Assembly: GCF_002934685.1 (NCBI RefSeq)
Contig: NZ_NKHL01000115.1
Coordinates: forward strand, 124,001-188,000
Origin: Pseudomonas bohemica
GTDB taxonomy: Bacteria; Pseudomonadota; Gammaproteobacteria; Pseudomonadales; Pseudomonadaceae
Direction: 5' to 3'
Length of the DNA: 64,000 bases
In this document: piece by piece, positions 1-10,222 of the stretch
Layout: every line of letters starts with the position of its first letter
Position numbering within the stretch: position 1 is the first letter of the stretch
The notes under the pieces: model-generated
Told to the model about the DNA's origin: nothing
Database searches by the model: none
The model's input: the letters and a program-made list of their open reading frames with translations, nothing else
Made by a program: the position numbers and the translations under genes

Positions 1-1
1 G

Positions 2-733
2 CGCGCGGCGCTGATGGGCCTGTCGCCCTGGCGCAAAGGTCCGTTCGATGTGTTCGGCGTGCACATCGACACCGAATGGCGCTCGGACTGGAAATGGTCG
101 CGGGTATCAAAACATCTGAATCTGGTCGGCAAACGCGTGCTGGATGTCGGCTGCGGCAACGGGTATTACCAGTGGCGCATGCTGGGAGCCGGGGCCGACA
201 GCGTGATCGGCGTCGACCCGAACTGGCTGTTCTTCTGCCAGTTCCAGGCAATGCAGCGTTATCTGCCCGATCTGCCTGCCTGGCATCTGCCGTTCGCCCT
301 GGAGGATCTGCCTGCGCGGTTGGAAGGTTTTGATACGGTGTTTTCCATGGGTGTGTTGTATCACCGCAAATCGCCGATCGATCACTTGCTGGCGCTCAAA
401 GACTGTCTGGTGAAGGGCGGCGAGTTGGTGCTGGAGACCATGGTGGTCGAAGGCGATGTGCATCAGGTGCTGGTGCCCGAAGACCGTTATTCGCAGATGC
501 GCAATGTGTGGTTCCTGCCGTCAGTACCGGCGCTGGAACTATGGCTGCGCCGCGCCGGGTTCGTCGACGTACGTTGCGTAGATGTCAGCACCACCACGAT
601 CGAAGAACAACGCAGCACCGACTGGATGCGTTATCAGTCGCTGAGTGACTTCCTCGATCCCGAGGATCACAGCAGAACCGTGGAAGGCCTACCTGCGCCA
701 AGGCGCGCGGTCATTGTAGGTCGCAAGCCCTAA
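2..733 (+). CDS. cmoB: tRNA U34 carboxymethyltransferase CmoB, C-terminal part (5' end outside window)
   Basis: CmoB transfers a carboxymethyl group from carboxy-S-adenosylmethionine to 5-hydroxyuridine at tRNA position 34, giving cmo5U. The reading frame is open from the window edge, so the N-terminus is missing. The visible 239+ residues hold the Rossmann SAM-type motif [11 protein letters not shown], a downstream [14 protein letters not shown] segment and [12 protein letters not shown], all typical of CmoB rather than of generic methyltransferases. The protein ends [17 protein letters not shown] follows the stop codon. The family call is firm; only the start is unseen. Confidence 0.93.
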   Translation, partial: RAALMGLSPWRKGPFDVFGVHIDTEWRSDWKWSRVSKHLNLVGKRVLDVGCGNGYYQWRMLGAGADSVIGVDPNWLFFCQFQAMQRYLPDLPAWHLPFALEDLPARLEGFDTVFSMGVLYHRKSPIDHLLALKDCLVKGGELVLETMVVEGDVHQVLVPEDRYSQMRNVWFLPSVPALELWLRRAGFVDVRCVDVSTTTIEEQRSTDWMRYQSLSDFLDPEDHSRTVEGLPAPRRAVIVGRKP

Positions 734-760
734 ACCGATATTCGCCACACCGAAATCGAC

Positions 761-850
761 CGTAGGAACGCGCTTGCCCGCGATTTCGGTGTGTCAGGCT
801 AACTTTCATCAACTGACCGAATGCAATCGCGGGCAAGCACGCTCCTACAA
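761..850. repeat. REPIN (two inverted REP arms) between cmoB and pdxJ
   Basis: The left arm (GTAGGAACGCGCTTGCCCGCG, one base off the local consensus) and the right arm (ATCGCGGGCAAGCACGCTCC) are inverted copies separated by about 45 bp. This is the doublet form typical of Pseudomonas REP elements mobilised by RAYT transposases. It lies between two convergent 3' ends and may act as a bidirectional hairpin. No RAYT gene is present in the window. Confidence 0.85.
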
Positions 851-905
851 GGTATCGCGGTGTGTCAGACAATATCGGATAGCTGACCCACCGCGAGGGC
901 TGATA

Positions 906-1652
906 TCAGGGCTTTGCAGCCGCTGCCAGAATCAATGCCTTCATCTCCGACACCGCCGACTTGAAGCCCACGAACAAGGCATGCGCCACCAGCGCGTGGC
1001 CGATGTTCAGCTCATTGATGCCGTTGATCGCCGCGACCGCTTCGACGTTATGGTAATGCAGGCCATGACCGGCATTGACGATCAGGCCCCGGCCCAGACC
1101 GTAAGCGACACCATCGGCAATGCGCTTGAGTTCTTCGGCCACTTCGGTCGGTGTTTCGGCATCGGCATAACGCCCGGTGTGCAACTCGATGGCAGGCGCA
1201 CCGATGCGCGCCGACGCTTCGATCTGACGCTCGTCGGCATCGATGAACAGCGACACTTCGCTGCCGATCGCGGACAGACGCTCGACTGCAGCCTTGATCC
1301 GCGCTTCCTGCCCGGCGACATCTAGTCCGCCTTCGGTGGTCAGTTCCTGGCGAGTTTCCGGGACCAGGCAGATGTGCGCCGGACGAATACGCTCGGCGAA
1401 GGCCATCATCTCTTCGGTGACGCCCATTTCGAAGTTCATACGCGTTTGCAGCACATCCTTGAGCAGCAGCACATCGCGTTCCTGAATGTGACGGCGATCC
1501 TCACGCAGGTGCACGGTAATGCCATCGGCGCCCGCTTCTTCAGCGTCCAGCGCGGCCTTCACCGGATCGGGATAGCGGGTACCACGGGCCTGACGCAGCG
1601 TCGCCACGTGGTCGATGTTCACGCCGAGCAGAATACGGGGGCTGTGGGTCAC
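906..1652 (-). CDS. pdxJ: Pyridoxine 5'-phosphate synthase PdxJ
   Basis: PdxJ condenses 3-amino-2-oxopropyl phosphate with 1-deoxy-D-xylulose 5-phosphate, the ring-closing step of de novo vitamin B6 synthesis. The 248-residue length is normal. The N-terminal [24 protein letters not shown] and NFEMG segments and the C-terminal [12 protein letters not shown] are diagnostic. The start is GTG, with AGGAG seven bases upstream. It is the last gene of the rnc-era-recO-pdxJ block, 66 bp after recO, so it is probably cotranscribed with recO. Confidence 0.96.
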   Translation of the reverse strand: MTHSPRILLGVNIDHVATLRQARGTRYPDPVKAALDAEEAGADGITVHLREDRRHIQERDVLLLKDVLQTRMNFEMGVTEEMMAFAERIRPAHICLVPETRQELTTEGGLDVAGQEARIKAAVERLSAIGSEVSLFIDADERQIEASARIGAPAIELHTGRYADAETPTEVAEELKRIADGVAYGLGRGLIVNAGHGLHYHNVEAVAAINGINELNIGHALVAHALFVGFKSAVSEMKALILAAAAKP

Positions 1653-1718
1653 TTTGTTCTCCTGGATACTTGATCTGACCGGCGACGTGCGCCGGCGCTG
1701 ACTGACAAGGTTCTGCGA

Positions 1719-2408
1719 TTAAGGCTTGCGAAACAATTCCCGGCTCACCAGAGGACGGCCGCCCAGATGCACGGCCAGCGCCTGACGCATCAGCCGCTTG
1801 GCGGCCGACAGGGCGCCCGGCGCGCTCCAGTCCGCTTCGGACATGGCCAACAGCTCAGCGCCTTGAAACAGACCCGGTTGCAACAGATATACGCGCTCGA
1901 GCCCGGCGTCTACCTGCAAGCGATACATGCCGTCCGCCGCCAGCGGGTCGCTATTGATGTCGACATCGAGGGCGAAACCGTAACCCAGGTCATCCAGCAG
2001 GCGCCACTCGAAAGATCGCAATAACGGCTCCAGCGCACGCCCTTCGGCCAACGCCATCAGGGTCGCGGCGTAATGCTCGAATACACCGGGATGAGGATCT
2101 TCGGCGGGCAGCAGGCGAATCAGCAATTCATTGAGATACAGACCGCTGAACAACGCCTCGCCTTCGAGCCAGGCCGCGATGCCCGCGCTTTCCATCCGGC
2201 CAACATTCTTCAGCTCGCCCTTGCCACGAAACTCGACTTCCAGCGGCACGAACGGCCGTGCCAGCGAACCGGCCTTGCCACGAGCGCTGCGCAACACTGC
2301 CCGAAGCCTGCCTTGAGGCGTGATGAAATCGACCAGGGCGCTGTTCTCGCGGTAGGCCCGGGAGTGCAGGACATAGGCAAGTTGGGGTGTGGGGGGCGTC
2401 TGGGGCAT
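1719..2408 (-). CDS. recO: DNA repair protein RecO
   Basis: RecO loads RecA onto SSB-coated single-stranded DNA in the RecFOR gap-repair pathway and anneals strands. The N-terminal OB-fold region reads [23 protein letters not shown] and continues with [14 protein letters not shown]. The mainly helical C-terminal part includes [17 protein letters not shown] chose the internal ATG beginning MPQTPPTPQ because it gives the usual length of about 229 residues; an upstream in-frame start would add 12 residues. It sits between era and pdxJ and is separated from era by a REPIN of about 100 bp. Confidence 0.93.
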   Translation of the reverse strand: MPQTPPTPQLAYVLHSRAYRENSALVDFITPQGRLRAVLRSARGKAGSLARPFVPLEVEFRGKGELKNVGRMESAGIAAWLEGEALFSGLYLNELLIRLLPAEDPHPGVFEHYAATLMALAEGRALEPLLRSFEWRLLDDLGYGFALDVDINSDPLAADGMYRLQVDAGLERVYLLQPGLFQGAELLAMSEADWSAPGALSAAKRLMRQALAVHLGGRPLVSRELFRKP

Positions 2409-2454
2409 TTGAATCTCAATGGAAGAGCTCGATGTCAGACACAACCAAAGACCA

Positions 2455-2561
2455 CTGTGGGAGCGAGTTTACTGCGGGCCGCGACCGGACGAACGCGGTG
2501 TCACAGTCAACATCAATGCTGAATGCTAAACCCTCTTCGCGAGCAAGCTCGCTCCCACAGG
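2455..2561. repeat. REPIN of the TGTGGGAGCGAG type between recO and era
   Basis: The outer arms ACTGTGGGAGCGAG and GCGAGCAAGCTCGCTCCCACAG are inverted repeats flanking a spacer of about 70 bp. The arm sequence differs from the GTAGGAGCGCGCTTGCCCGCG type found elsewhere here, so at least two REP families are present. It lies inside an otherwise compact operon between the era stop and the recO start. Confidence 0.8.
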
Positions 2562-2579
2562 AATCAATGTACCAGCGTC

Positions 2580-3482
2580 TTAAAGGTCGCCGTAACCCAA
2601 CGAACGCAGGGCGCGCTCGTCATCGGACCAGCCGCCTTTGACCTTGACCCACAGATTGAGCATCACCTTGGAGTCGAACAGCACTTCCATGTCACGGCGG
2701 GCATCACTACCGATACGCTTGATGCGCTCACCCTTGTCCCCAATGATGATTTTCTTCTGCCCATCACGCTCGACCAGGATCAGCGCGTGAATGTGCAGGG
2801 TCTTGCCCTGCTGTTTGAATTCTTCGATCTCGACCGTGATCTGATACGGAAGCTCGGCGCCCAGCTGACGCATGATTTTCTCACGAACCAGCTCGGCGGC
2901 CAGGAACCGGCTGCTGCGGTCGGTGATCTGGTCTTCCGGGAAGAAATGATCGTTTTCCGGCAGGTGCTCGGCGATCACTTTCTCCAGCGCTTCGAGGTTG
3001 TGCCCCTGCTGCGCCGAGATCGGAATGATCTGCGCGTTTGGCAGTTGCTCCTGCAACCAGGACAGGTGCGGCATCAGCTCGGCCTTGTCCTCGATGCGGT
3101 CGGTCTTGTTCAACGCGACGATCAGTGGGCCGGTCACGTACTGCACGCGCTCCAGCACCATCTGGTCTTCTTCGGTCCACTTGGTGCGGTCCACGACGAA
3201 AATCACTACGTCGACGTCTTTCAACGCTGCCGAAGCGGTCTTGTTCATGTAGCGGTTCAGCGCCTTGTCACTGTTCTTGTGCATGCCGGGGGTGTCGACG
3301 TAGATCGCCTGCACGTCGCCCTCGGTCTTGATGCCCAGCATGTTGTGACGGGTGGTCTGCGGCTTGCGCGAAGTGATCGCCAGCTTCTGGCCAAGGATGT
3401 GGTTCAACAGCGTCGACTTGCCCACGTTTGGCCGGCCGACGATGGCGACATAGCCACAGCGTGTTGCAGTTGAATCAGTCAT
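2580..3482 (-). CDS. era: GTPase Era, 30S ribosome maturation factor
   Basis: Era binds the 3' end of 16S rRNA during 30S assembly. The TRAFAC GTPase motifs are visible: GRPNVGKST (P-loop), DTPGMH (G3) and NKTD (G4). A C-terminal KH domain includes [16 protein letters not shown]. The length is 300 residues. The ATG at 3480-3482 is preferred because it overlaps the rnc stop by 8 bp, which suggests translational coupling; upstream in-frame starts would lie deeper inside rnc. Confidence 0.97.
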   Translation of the reverse strand: MTDSTATRCGYVAIVGRPNVGKSTLLNHILGQKLAITSRKPQTTRHNMLGIKTEGDVQAIYVDTPGMHKNSDKALNRYMNKTASAALKDVDVVIFVVDRTKWTEEDQMVLERVQYVTGPLIVALNKTDRIEDKAELMPHLSWLQEQLPNAQIIPISAQQGHNLEALEKVIAEHLPENDHFFPEDQITDRSSRFLAAELVREKIMRQLGAELPYQITVEIEEFKQQGKTLHIHALILVERDGQKKIIIGDKGERIKRIGSDARRDMEVLFDSKVMLNLWVKVKGGWSDDERALRSLGYGDL

Positions 3483-4164
3483 TGCCATTCTCCACACCCA
3501 GGGCGATGAGGGCTGCGGCCGCGGCTACCTGTTCGGCAATGCGACGGCTGACACCTTGTCCCCGGCTTTTTTCGTTCAGTAAGGTGATCTCGCATTCAAC
3601 GAAAAACGTCCGGCAATGCGGCTCGCCCTGAATGTCCACCACTTCGTAGCGCGGCAACTCACAAGCGCGGGACTGAAGGAATTCCTGCAGTCGGGTTTTC
3701 GGATCCTTGTTGGTGTCGACCAGCGTCAGGCTGTCGAACTCGGTGGCCAGCCAGGACAACACGCGATCTCGGGCGACCTCCATGCCGGAATCCAGATAGA
3801 TCGCACCGATCAACGCTTCCAGGGCATCGGCCAGAATCGACTCGCGACGGAAACCGCCGCTTTTCAGTTCACCGGACCCCAGTCGCAGGTATTCACCCAG
3901 ATCGAAACCACGGGCCAATAGTGCCAGGGTTTCACCCTTCACCAGACGTGCGCGCAGGCGTGATAACTGGCCTTCGCGGGCCTGGGGAAAACGCTCGAAC
4001 AGCGCCTCTCCGGCCACAAAATTGAGGATGGCATCACCGAGAAATTCCAGACGCTCGTTATTGCGCCCGGCGAAACTGCGATGGGTCAAGGCCAGAACCA
4101 TCAGCTCCTGATCCTTGAAGGTATAGCCGAGCTGACGCTCCAGGCGACTCAATGACACGCTCAC
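3475..4164 (-). CDS. rnc: Ribonuclease III
   Basis: RNase III cleaves double-stranded RNA, including the rRNA precursor. The signature [13 protein letters not shown] lies near residue 35-47 with the catalytic acidic residues. A second acidic cluster is in [15 protein letters not shown]. The C-terminal half is a dsRNA-binding domain ([13 protein letters not shown] to the end). The length of 229 residues is standard. Its start overlaps the upstream DUF4845 gene by 4 bp (ATGA), and its end overlaps era by 8 bp. Confidence 0.97.
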   Translation of the reverse strand: MSVSLSRLERQLGYTFKDQELMVLALTHRSFAGRNNERLEFLGDAILNFVAGEALFERFPQAREGQLSRLRARLVKGETLALLARGFDLGEYLRLGSGELKSGGFRRESILADALEALIGAIYLDSGMEVARDRVLSWLATEFDSLTLVDTNKDPKTRLQEFLQSRACELPRYEVVDIQGEPHCRTFFVECEITLLNEKSRGQGVSRRIAEQVAAAAALIALGVENGND

Positions 4165-4538
4165 GGTTTACCCACGCTGAATTCGCGGTCGAACTTGACC
4201 ACCAGATCGATGTTTTGGATCAGTGGCTCGCGTTGCTCGTATTTCAAATGAGCGAGGAACCTATCGTTCTCCGTCGTCACGCTTAACGCCTTGTTCAAAT
4301 CTACATCCCGAATGTTATTGACCTGCATGCCCTTGGCCACATAGTCATGAAACTCACTACTGTCGCTGATATTGGCGTTCCGGTCCGTACCGGCCGCCTC
4401 GATGATCTTCTTCAGCGACATGTAGTCGAGGTAATGCGGCACCACTTTGGCTGCGGTACTCACGATAAATGCAACGACGGCCAGCGCTACCAGCCATCCA
4501 ATGAACGACAAGCCTTTTTGCGAACCGGCAGATGTCAT
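4161..4538 (-). CDS. DUF4845 small membrane-anchored protein
   Basis: This is a 125-residue protein with one N-terminal transmembrane segment ([21 protein letters not shown]) followed by a polar domain of about 95 residues. It is found between lepB and rnc in many gamma-proteobacteria as DUF4845. The start MTSAGSQKG is preferred over one four codons upstream. The layout resembles a pilin-like stem ([17 protein letters not shown]), but no prepilin cleavage site is evident. No function is established. Confidence 0.85.
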   Translation of the reverse strand: MTSAGSQKGLSFIGWLVALAVVAFIVSTAAKVVPHYLDYMSLKKIIEAAGTDRNANISDSSEFHDYVAKGMQVNNIRDVDLNKALSVTTENDRFLAHLKYEQREPLIQNIDLVVKFDREFSVGKP

Positions 4539-4643
4539 GTGTGCCCTCAAGAATAGTCTTTCTCTGCTGCGTGCAAGGTCAGCCTTGCACCATAGCCCGC
4601 CGAAATGACATACGGCGCTGTATCAGACAGCGCCGCATTGGCG

Positions 4644-5498
4644 TTACTTGATCAGTCCGACTCGCGAGAAGTTCGGCAGATGACTCAGCTTCGGCTCCGG
4701 CCAGCTCATCCAGACCGCGAACGCCTTGCCGACGATGTTTCTGTCGGGGACCATGCCCAGCTCGTCCTTGGGAATATTGGGGTCATCCCAGTAACGGCTG
4801 TCGTTGGAATTGTCGCGGTTGTCACCCATCATGAAGTAGTGAGCGGCCGGGACCGTCCACTCATGGTCGGGCGGCGCGCGATAGCGGCTCATTTCCTGGC
4901 GGATCTGGTGCTCGACCTCACCCAACTTCTCGTCATACAACTCGGCGCTGCCAAGGGTACCCGGCTCCGAACCGATCAGTTGCCTGGCGACCAGTTGTCC
5001 ATTGATGAACAGCTGCTTGTCATTGGTGTAGCGAATGACGTCGCCCGGCAAGCCGATGACGCGCTTGATGTAGTTGACGTTTGGGTCGCTTGGGTAGCGA
5101 AACACCATCACATCACCGCGCTGCGGGTCACTGACCGGGATGACCTTGAGGTCGATCACCGGCAGGCGAATGCCGTAGGAGAACTTGTTGACCAGAATGA
5201 AATCGCCCACATCCAGCGTCGGCTTCATCGAACCCGACGGGATCTGGAATGGCTCGACCAGAAACGAGCGCAGCACCAATACGATGAACAGCACCGGAAA
5301 AAACGATTTGCCGTACTCGACGAGCAACGGCTCCTTGTTCAACTGCTCGACGACAGCGATATCAGGCTGGCTCACGCTGCCCTGATAATTCGCTATCGCG
5401 GTCCGCCGACGCGGCGCCAGTATGATCAGATCGAACAAGGCCAACAGACCGCATACGAATACGGCAATGACCAACAACAGCGGGAAATTTAGTGACAT
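4644..5498 (-). CDS. lepB: Signal peptidase I
   Basis: LepB cleaves signal peptides from Sec- and Tat-exported proteins at the outer face of the inner membrane. Two N-terminal transmembrane segments are visible (about residues 4-25 and 60-80). They are followed by box B IPSGSMKPTL with the catalytic Ser. The general-base Lys lies in NYIKRVIGLPGD, and box E reads MMGDNRDNSNDSRYW. The length of 284 residues is normal. It lies 9 bp downstream of lepA, the usual lepA-lepB operon. Confidence 0.97.
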   Translation of the reverse strand: MSLNFPLLLVIAVFVCGLLALFDLIILAPRRRTAIANYQGSVSQPDIAVVEQLNKEPLLVEYGKSFFPVLFIVLVLRSFLVEPFQIPSGSMKPTLDVGDFILVNKFSYGIRLPVIDLKVIPVSDPQRGDVMVFRYPSDPNVNYIKRVIGLPGDVIRYTNDKQLFINGQLVARQLIGSEPGTLGSAELYDEKLGEVEHQIRQEMSRYRAPPDHEWTVPAAHYFMMGDNRDNSNDSRYWDDPNIPKDELGMVPDRNIVGKAFAVWMSWPEPKLSHLPNFSRVGLIK

Positions 5499-5507
5499 AG
5501 GGCCTGA

Positions 5508-7304
5508 CTATTCCAACCTGAGCACTGCAAGGAAGGCTTCCTGTGGAATTTCCACGTTGCCGACCTGCTTCATGCGTTTCTTACCGGCCTTCTGCTTTTC
5601 AAGCAGTTTGCGTTTACGGCTGACGTCACCACCGTAACATTTGGCCAGTACGTTCTTTCTGAGCGCCTTGACGGTTGTACGCGCGATAATCTGGCCGCCG
5701 ATGGCGGCCTGAATTGCCACGTCGAACATCTGACGAGGAATCAGTTCTTTCATCTTTTCGGTCAACGCCCGGCCTTTGTAGGCCGCGTTGTCACGGTGCA
5801 CGATCAATGCCAGGGCGTCGACCTTGTCACCGTTGATCAGAACATCCAACTTCACCAGGTTCGCCGACTGGTAGCGATCGAAATGATAGTCCAGCGATGC
5901 ATAACCGCGACTGGTGGACTTCAGACGATCGAAGAAGTCCAGAACCACCTCGTTCATCGGCAGATCGTAGGTCACCTGGACCTGAGTGCCGAGGAACAGC
6001 ATGTCGTGCTGGATACCGCGCTTCTCGATGCACAGCGTAATGACGTTGCCCAGGTGCTCTTGAGGCACAAGGATGTTCGCCCGCACGATCGGCTCGCGCA
6101 TGTCCTCGATGGTCGAGAGGTCTGGCAGCTTCGACGGGTTGTCGACGTAAATGGTTTCACCAGTCTTGAGCAGCAGCTCGAAGATTACGGTTGGCGCCGT
6201 GGTGATCAGATCCAGGTCGTACTCACGCTCGAGGCGCTCCTGGATGATTTCCATATGCAGCATGCCGAGGAAGCCGCAACGGAAGCCGAAGCCCAGCGCG
6301 TCGGAGCTTTCCGGGGTGTACTGCAACGATGAGTCATTGAGGGTGAGCTTCTGCAACGCTTCGCGGAAATCTTCGAAGTCGTCGGAACTGACCGGGAACA
6401 GACCGGCGTAGACCTGCGGCTGAATGCGTTTGAAGCCGGGCAGCACCTCCACGTCCGGCGTCGAACTCAGGGTCAGGGTGTCACCCACCGGCGCACCGTG
6501 AATGTCCTTGATGCCAGCGATGATGAAGCCCACCTCGCCCGCTTTCAGGTCAGCTGTGGCGGTGTGCTTGGGGTTGAATACACCGACGCTGTCCACCAGG
6601 TGGATCTTGCCGGTGGACTTGACCAGGATCTTGTCGCCCTTCTTCACCCGACCGTGACGCACACGCACCAGGGAGACGACGCCCAGATAGTTGTCGAACC
6701 AGGAGTCGATGATCAGCGCTTGCAGCGGGTCCTCGATGTTGCCGGTTGGCGCCGGGATGGTCTTGACCAGACGCTCCAGCACCTCGTCGACGCCCATGCC
6801 GCTCTTGGCGCTACAAGCCACGGCGTCGGTGGCATCGATCCCGATGATCTTCTCGATCTCTTCCTTGACGCGGTCCGGATCGGCCTGCGGCAAGTCCATC
6901 TTGTTCAGGACCGGCATGACTTCCAGGCCCTGTTCGATGGCGGTGTAGCAGTTGGCGACCGACTGCGCTTCCACGCCCTGACCGGCATCGACCACCAGCA
7001 ACGCACCCTCACATGCGGCCAGCGAACGGCTGACCTCATAGGTGAAGTCGACGTGACCTGGGGTGTCGATGAAGTTCAGCTGATAGGTGATGCCGTCGTT
7101 CGCCTTGTAATAAAGGGTGACGCTGTGGGCCTTGATCGTGATCCCGCGCTCACGCTCCAGGTCCATGGAATCAAGTACCTGAGCCTCCATCTCACGCTCG
7201 GTCAGACCACCGCACATTTGAATGAAACGGTCAGCCAGCGTCGACTTGCCATGGTCAATGTGGGCGATGATGGAGAAATTGCGGATATGACTCAAATCAC
7301 TCAC
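5508..7304 (-). CDS. lepA: Elongation factor 4 (LepA), ribosome-associated GTPase
   Basis: LepA/EF4 is a translational GTPase linked to 30S biogenesis and fidelity. It has 598 residues, with AHIDHGKST (G1), DTPGHVDF (G3) and NKMDLPQAD (G4). Domains related to EF-G II, III and V follow, then the LepA-specific C-terminal domain ending [19 protein letters not shown]...KRMKQVGNV. It is first in the lepA-lepB-DUF4845-rnc-era unit and is separated from mucD by a clear terminator. Confidence 0.98.
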   Translation of the reverse strand: MSDLSHIRNFSIIAHIDHGKSTLADRFIQMCGGLTEREMEAQVLDSMDLERERGITIKAHSVTLYYKANDGITYQLNFIDTPGHVDFTYEVSRSLAACEGALLVVDAGQGVEAQSVANCYTAIEQGLEVMPVLNKMDLPQADPDRVKEEIEKIIGIDATDAVACSAKSGMGVDEVLERLVKTIPAPTGNIEDPLQALIIDSWFDNYLGVVSLVRVRHGRVKKGDKILVKSTGKIHLVDSVGVFNPKHTATADLKAGEVGFIIAGIKDIHGAPVGDTLTLSSTPDVEVLPGFKRIQPQVYAGLFPVSSDDFEDFREALQKLTLNDSSLQYTPESSDALGFGFRCGFLGMLHMEIIQERLEREYDLDLITTAPTVIFELLLKTGETIYVDNPSKLPDLSTIEDMREPIVRANILVPQEHLGNVITLCIEKRGIQHDMLFLGTQVQVTYDLPMNEVVLDFFDRLKSTSRGYASLDYHFDRYQSANLVKLDVLINGDKVDALALIVHRDNAAYKGRALTEKMKELIPRQMFDVAIQAAIGGQIIARTTVKALRKNVLAKCYGGDVSRKRKLLEKQKAGKKRMKQVGNVEIPQEAFLAVLRLE

Positions 7305-7428
7305 GGATCACACTCGAAAAAGGTTGCAGGCAGACTGCCCGCCGAAAAATAGCCGGGAATTGTACCTGAAGGAAGGCTGGGGCGTCACGTTCACGCGCGA
7401 GGACAGAGAGCCGACAGTCAATCGGATA

Positions 7429-7460
7429 CAAAAAAGGAGCGGCCTGGCCGCTCCTTTTCC
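7429..7460 (-). terminator. Rho-independent terminator after mucD
   Basis: Read on the minus strand, GGAGCGGCC and GGCCGCTCC form a near-perfect GC-rich hairpin followed by a run of six T. It lies 13 bp past the mucD stop and separates the algU-muc unit from lepA. Confidence 0.9.
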
Positions 7461-7472
7461 CTGTCTGGCTGA

Positions 7473-8915
7473 TTATTCCGCCAGTTTGAAGGTGATGAAC
7501 GTAGCACGTCCCTGACGCAGAACCCGCATCGATACCGAGCGATTCTTCGGCAGGCCCTTGGCCACTTCAGTGAACTGCTTGGCCGACGTGATCGGCTGGT
7601 TGTTCAGGTGAGTGATGACATCGCCGGTTTGCAGGCCGATCAACGATGCGGGACCGTCCTGGACGTCCTTGATGATCACGCCGCCTTTGAGGTCCAGCGA
7701 CTTCATCTGCTCGGCGGTCAGGTCAGTGACCGAAACGCCCAGACGATTGCTGTTGCGCTCGACACCGGCGTCGGCCGCGCCCATCTCCTCACCTTCAGCT
7801 GGCAACGCGCCAACCGTCACGGTCAGCTTCTGACGCTTGCCGTCGCGAATCACTTCCAGTTCAGCTTTGCTGCCATCTTTAAGGTTGCCAATAAGATGCG
7901 GCAGATCAGCAGACATGATGATTGGCGTGCCATTGGCGCTGAGAATCACGTCGCCGACCTGCAAACCGCCCTTGGCTGCCGGACCGTCGTCCAGAACCTG
8001 CGCCACCAGAGCACCGGCTGGCTTGTCCAGACCGAACGACTCGGCCAGGTCCTTGTTCACTTCCTGAATCACGACGCCCAGCCAGCCACGATTGACCTTG
8101 CCGTTAGCCTTCAGCTGATTGGCGACGTCCATCGCCACGTCGATCGGGATGGCGAACGACAGGCCCATGAAACCACCGGAGCGAGTGAAAATCTGCGAGT
8201 TGATACCCACGACTTCACCGGCCATGTTGAACAGCGGGCCACCGGAGTTGCCCGGGTTGATCGCGACGTCAGTCTGAATGAATGGCACATAAGTGTCGTT
8301 CGGCAGGCTGCGCCCCTTGGCGCTGACGATACCTTTGGTCACCGAGTGGTCGAAGCCGAAAGGCGAACCAATGGCCAGCACCCACTCGCCGACTTTCAGC
8401 TTGTCGGAGTTGCCCAGCTTGACCGTAGGCAGGTCCTTGCCGTCGATCTTTAGGACTGCCACGTCAGTGCGCGGGTCGGTGCCGATCAGCTTGGCTTTCA
8501 TTTCACTGCGATCGGAGAGTCGCACGAGGATCTCGTCTGCGCCGTCGATCACGTGGTTGTTGGTCAGGATGAAACCGTCGGCAGAGATGATGAAGCCCGA
8601 GCCCAGGGATTGCGCTTCACGCTGACGATCACCTTTGCCCGAACCCGAACCTGGCGGACGTGAGCCCGGCGGCGTGCTGCGTTCGAGGAATTCGCGCAGC
8701 ATAGGTGGCAGACCTTCGAGGTCGGGCATCTGTCCCTGAGCCACCGAACGATCCGGCAGTTTCTGGCGCGTACTGATGTTAACGACGGCGGGCGATGCCT
8801 GCTCCACCAACGACGTGAAGTCCGGCAGGGCTTCGGCCTGCGCAGTGAGGACCTGACCGAGCATCAGCACGGCGGCCATCCAGGACAGATAAGTTTTCAA
8901 GCGAGGTATCGACAT
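7473..8915 (-). CDS. mucD: Periplasmic serine protease MucD (DegP/HtrA family)
   Basis: MucD is a periplasmic protease/chaperone that removes misfolded envelope proteins and restrains AlgU activation. The chosen start MSIPRLKTYL gives 480 residues with a signal peptide ending near AQAEA. The catalytic triad residues lie in TNNHVIDGAD (His), DPRTDVAVLKI (Asp) and NPGNSGGPLF (Ser). Two PDZ domains follow (NRGWLGVVIQEVNKD and NRLGVSVTDLTAEQ). It lies 309 bp downstream of mucB with a possible terminator between, so it may have its own promoter. Confidence 0.95.
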   Translation of the reverse strand: MSIPRLKTYLSWMAAVLMLGQVLTAQAEALPDFTSLVEQASPAVVNISTRQKLPDRSVAQGQMPDLEGLPPMLREFLERSTPPGSRPPGSGSGKGDRQREAQSLGSGFIISADGFILTNNHVIDGADEILVRLSDRSEMKAKLIGTDPRTDVAVLKIDGKDLPTVKLGNSDKLKVGEWVLAIGSPFGFDHSVTKGIVSAKGRSLPNDTYVPFIQTDVAINPGNSGGPLFNMAGEVVGINSQIFTRSGGFMGLSFAIPIDVAMDVANQLKANGKVNRGWLGVVIQEVNKDLAESFGLDKPAGALVAQVLDDGPAAKGGLQVGDVILSANGTPIIMSADLPHLIGNLKDGSKAELEVIRDGKRQKLTVTVGALPAEGEEMGAADAGVERNSNRLGVSVTDLTAEQMKSLDLKGGVIIKDVQDGPASLIGLQTGDVITHLNNQPITSAKQFTEVAKGLPKNRSVSMRVLRQGRATFITFKLAE

Positions 8916-9224
8916 ACGGCTCCCGTTCACAACGAGCATGGTTAAGCGGTACGAACCCAGAGGTTCGAGGAGCATCTACACATTGCAGTCTTGCTCAGTG
9001 CGTCGCTCTGGGCCATTTTATTCTCTCCCAGCTTTCTGAAAGCTGAAACAAAAAAAGGCCAGAGCTGCGAAGCTGTGACCTATAGAAAAAAAAGAGGGTA
9101 TTTGCAACCTGCAAAGCTGACCAAACATTTCAGCATCTCGATCGAGGCCAGCATTTGCTTGGCCGGCGGGTGGAAACGCCCAATATGAAACCTTTTTCAT
9201 AGTGGGCATTCCCCGGTCGTCAGA
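8916..9224. other. 309-bp gap between mucB and mucD, at the mucC position
   Basis: In P. aeruginosa mucC lies between mucB and mucD. Here no MucC/RseC-like reading frame is present. The gap holds a possible minus-strand terminator (9048-9078) and a 17-bp palindrome CAGCTTTC-T-GAAAGCTG at 9029-9045. The rest is relatively AT-rich and may carry a mucD promoter. A 63-codon open frame on the minus strand shows no signal sequence or recognisable domain. Confidence 0.6.
9048..9078 (-). terminator. Possible Rho-independent terminator after mucB
   Basis: On the minus strand CACAGCT-TCGC-AGCTCTG forms a 7-bp stem with one mismatch, followed by GCC and seven T. It is weaker than the mucD terminator. 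If active it would end the algU-mucA-mucB transcript before mucD. Confidence 0.4.
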
Positions 9225-10214
9225 TTAGTTGTTGCTGGCCGCTGCGGGCGCTTTGCCGCCAGACGCCGGCGCTGCAGCATCGTCACGCATGGACAGCGCG
9301 ATGCGTTCGGCAGTCCCGATCGGGATTTCACCAACCACCGTCACCATCGCATCGCCCTTGGGCGTGTTGAGGCGGCGAGATACCGCAACCGTCGGTCCAA
9401 GCTGAGTCCGGATGTCAGTGACAGCGGCACCGCTCACGGGCTCGATGAACACCGAAAAACGCGCCAAGCCATCATCATACATAAGGCTGGTGACCAGAGC
9501 CCTGGAGTCCGGATCCTTGCGCGCCGCTGCGGTGCTAAGCTCAAAGCCCGCCGGTAACCAGTCGGAATGCCAGGAAACCTGCTGCTTCTGCGGCTCGGCC
9601 TTGCCCTTGACCACATCCACTGACTTGCAATCAGCGCTGGGTTGGAGCATCTGATCGGTCGGGTCGCTGGTATTGAGTTCAGTGAACTGGAAGCGTTCGA
9701 GCAACTGGCCTTTATCGCTAAGCAACAGCGACTTCAACGGCAGCCCGGTCTGATTGTCCAGGTGCAGTTCGATGCCATACCGATGCTGATCGCGTGGGGT
9801 CAGTGTCACCACCGTTGCCGGACGTCCAGCCACCCGTGAACTGCCCCCGACCTTCATGTCATACCACTTCGATAGCTTGGCAGCATCGAAGGCGTGTGCA
9901 GGAGAGTCTGGGATATTCGAGACACCGGCTTCAAGAGTACCGCTGACGCATTGGGTTAACCCATCGACACGCAGTACTTCCTGAGCGGAGCCATCAAGCT
10001 GAAGCAAATGCTCACGAACCTTGCCATCGACAACGCGATGCCAGATTCGATGAGTGGAAAAACTTCCGTTGCGTTCGTAGACGAAGGTGCCCTGGAAACT
10101 TTGCTGCTGTTCTGCCTGCGCAAGACGCTTCAACTGGTCTTGCGCATCATCGGCATGAACTGGAAGGACCAGCCATCCACCAAGCAGAAGCGGCACTAGA
10201 GGGATGGCGCGCAT
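9225..10214 (-). CDS. mucB: Sigma factor AlgU regulatory protein MucB
   Basis: MucB (RseB family) binds the periplasmic domain of the anti-sigma factor MucA and shields it from regulated proteolysis, keeping AlgU off. The 329-residue product has a signal peptide (MRAIPLVPLLLGGWLVLPVHA) and a LolA-like N-terminal domain (FQGTFVYERNGSFSTHRIWHR). A MucB/RseB C-terminal domain follows (VSWHSDWLPAGF, ALVTSLMYDDGLARFSVFIEP). It lies 8 bp after mucA, so the two are cotranscribed. Confidence 0.95.
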   Translation of the reverse strand: MRAIPLVPLLLGGWLVLPVHADDAQDQLKRLAQAEQQQSFQGTFVYERNGSFSTHRIWHRVVDGKVREHLLQLDGSAQEVLRVDGLTQCVSGTLEAGVSNIPDSPAHAFDAAKLSKWYDMKVGGSSRVAGRPATVVTLTPRDQHRYGIELHLDNQTGLPLKSLLLSDKGQLLERFQFTELNTSDPTDQMLQPSADCKSVDVVKGKAEPQKQQVSWHSDWLPAGFELSTAAARKDPDSRALVTSLMYDDGLARFSVFIEPVSGAAVTDIRTQLGPTVAVSRRLNTPKGDAMVTVVGEIPIGTAERIALSMRDDAAAPASGGKAPAAASNN

Positions 10215-10222
10215 GATCCTCC

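Noticed and set aside
9018-9209. 63-codon frame at the mucC position as a mucC remnant
   Set aside because: No Cys-rich N-terminus or paired transmembrane segments of the MucC/RseC family.
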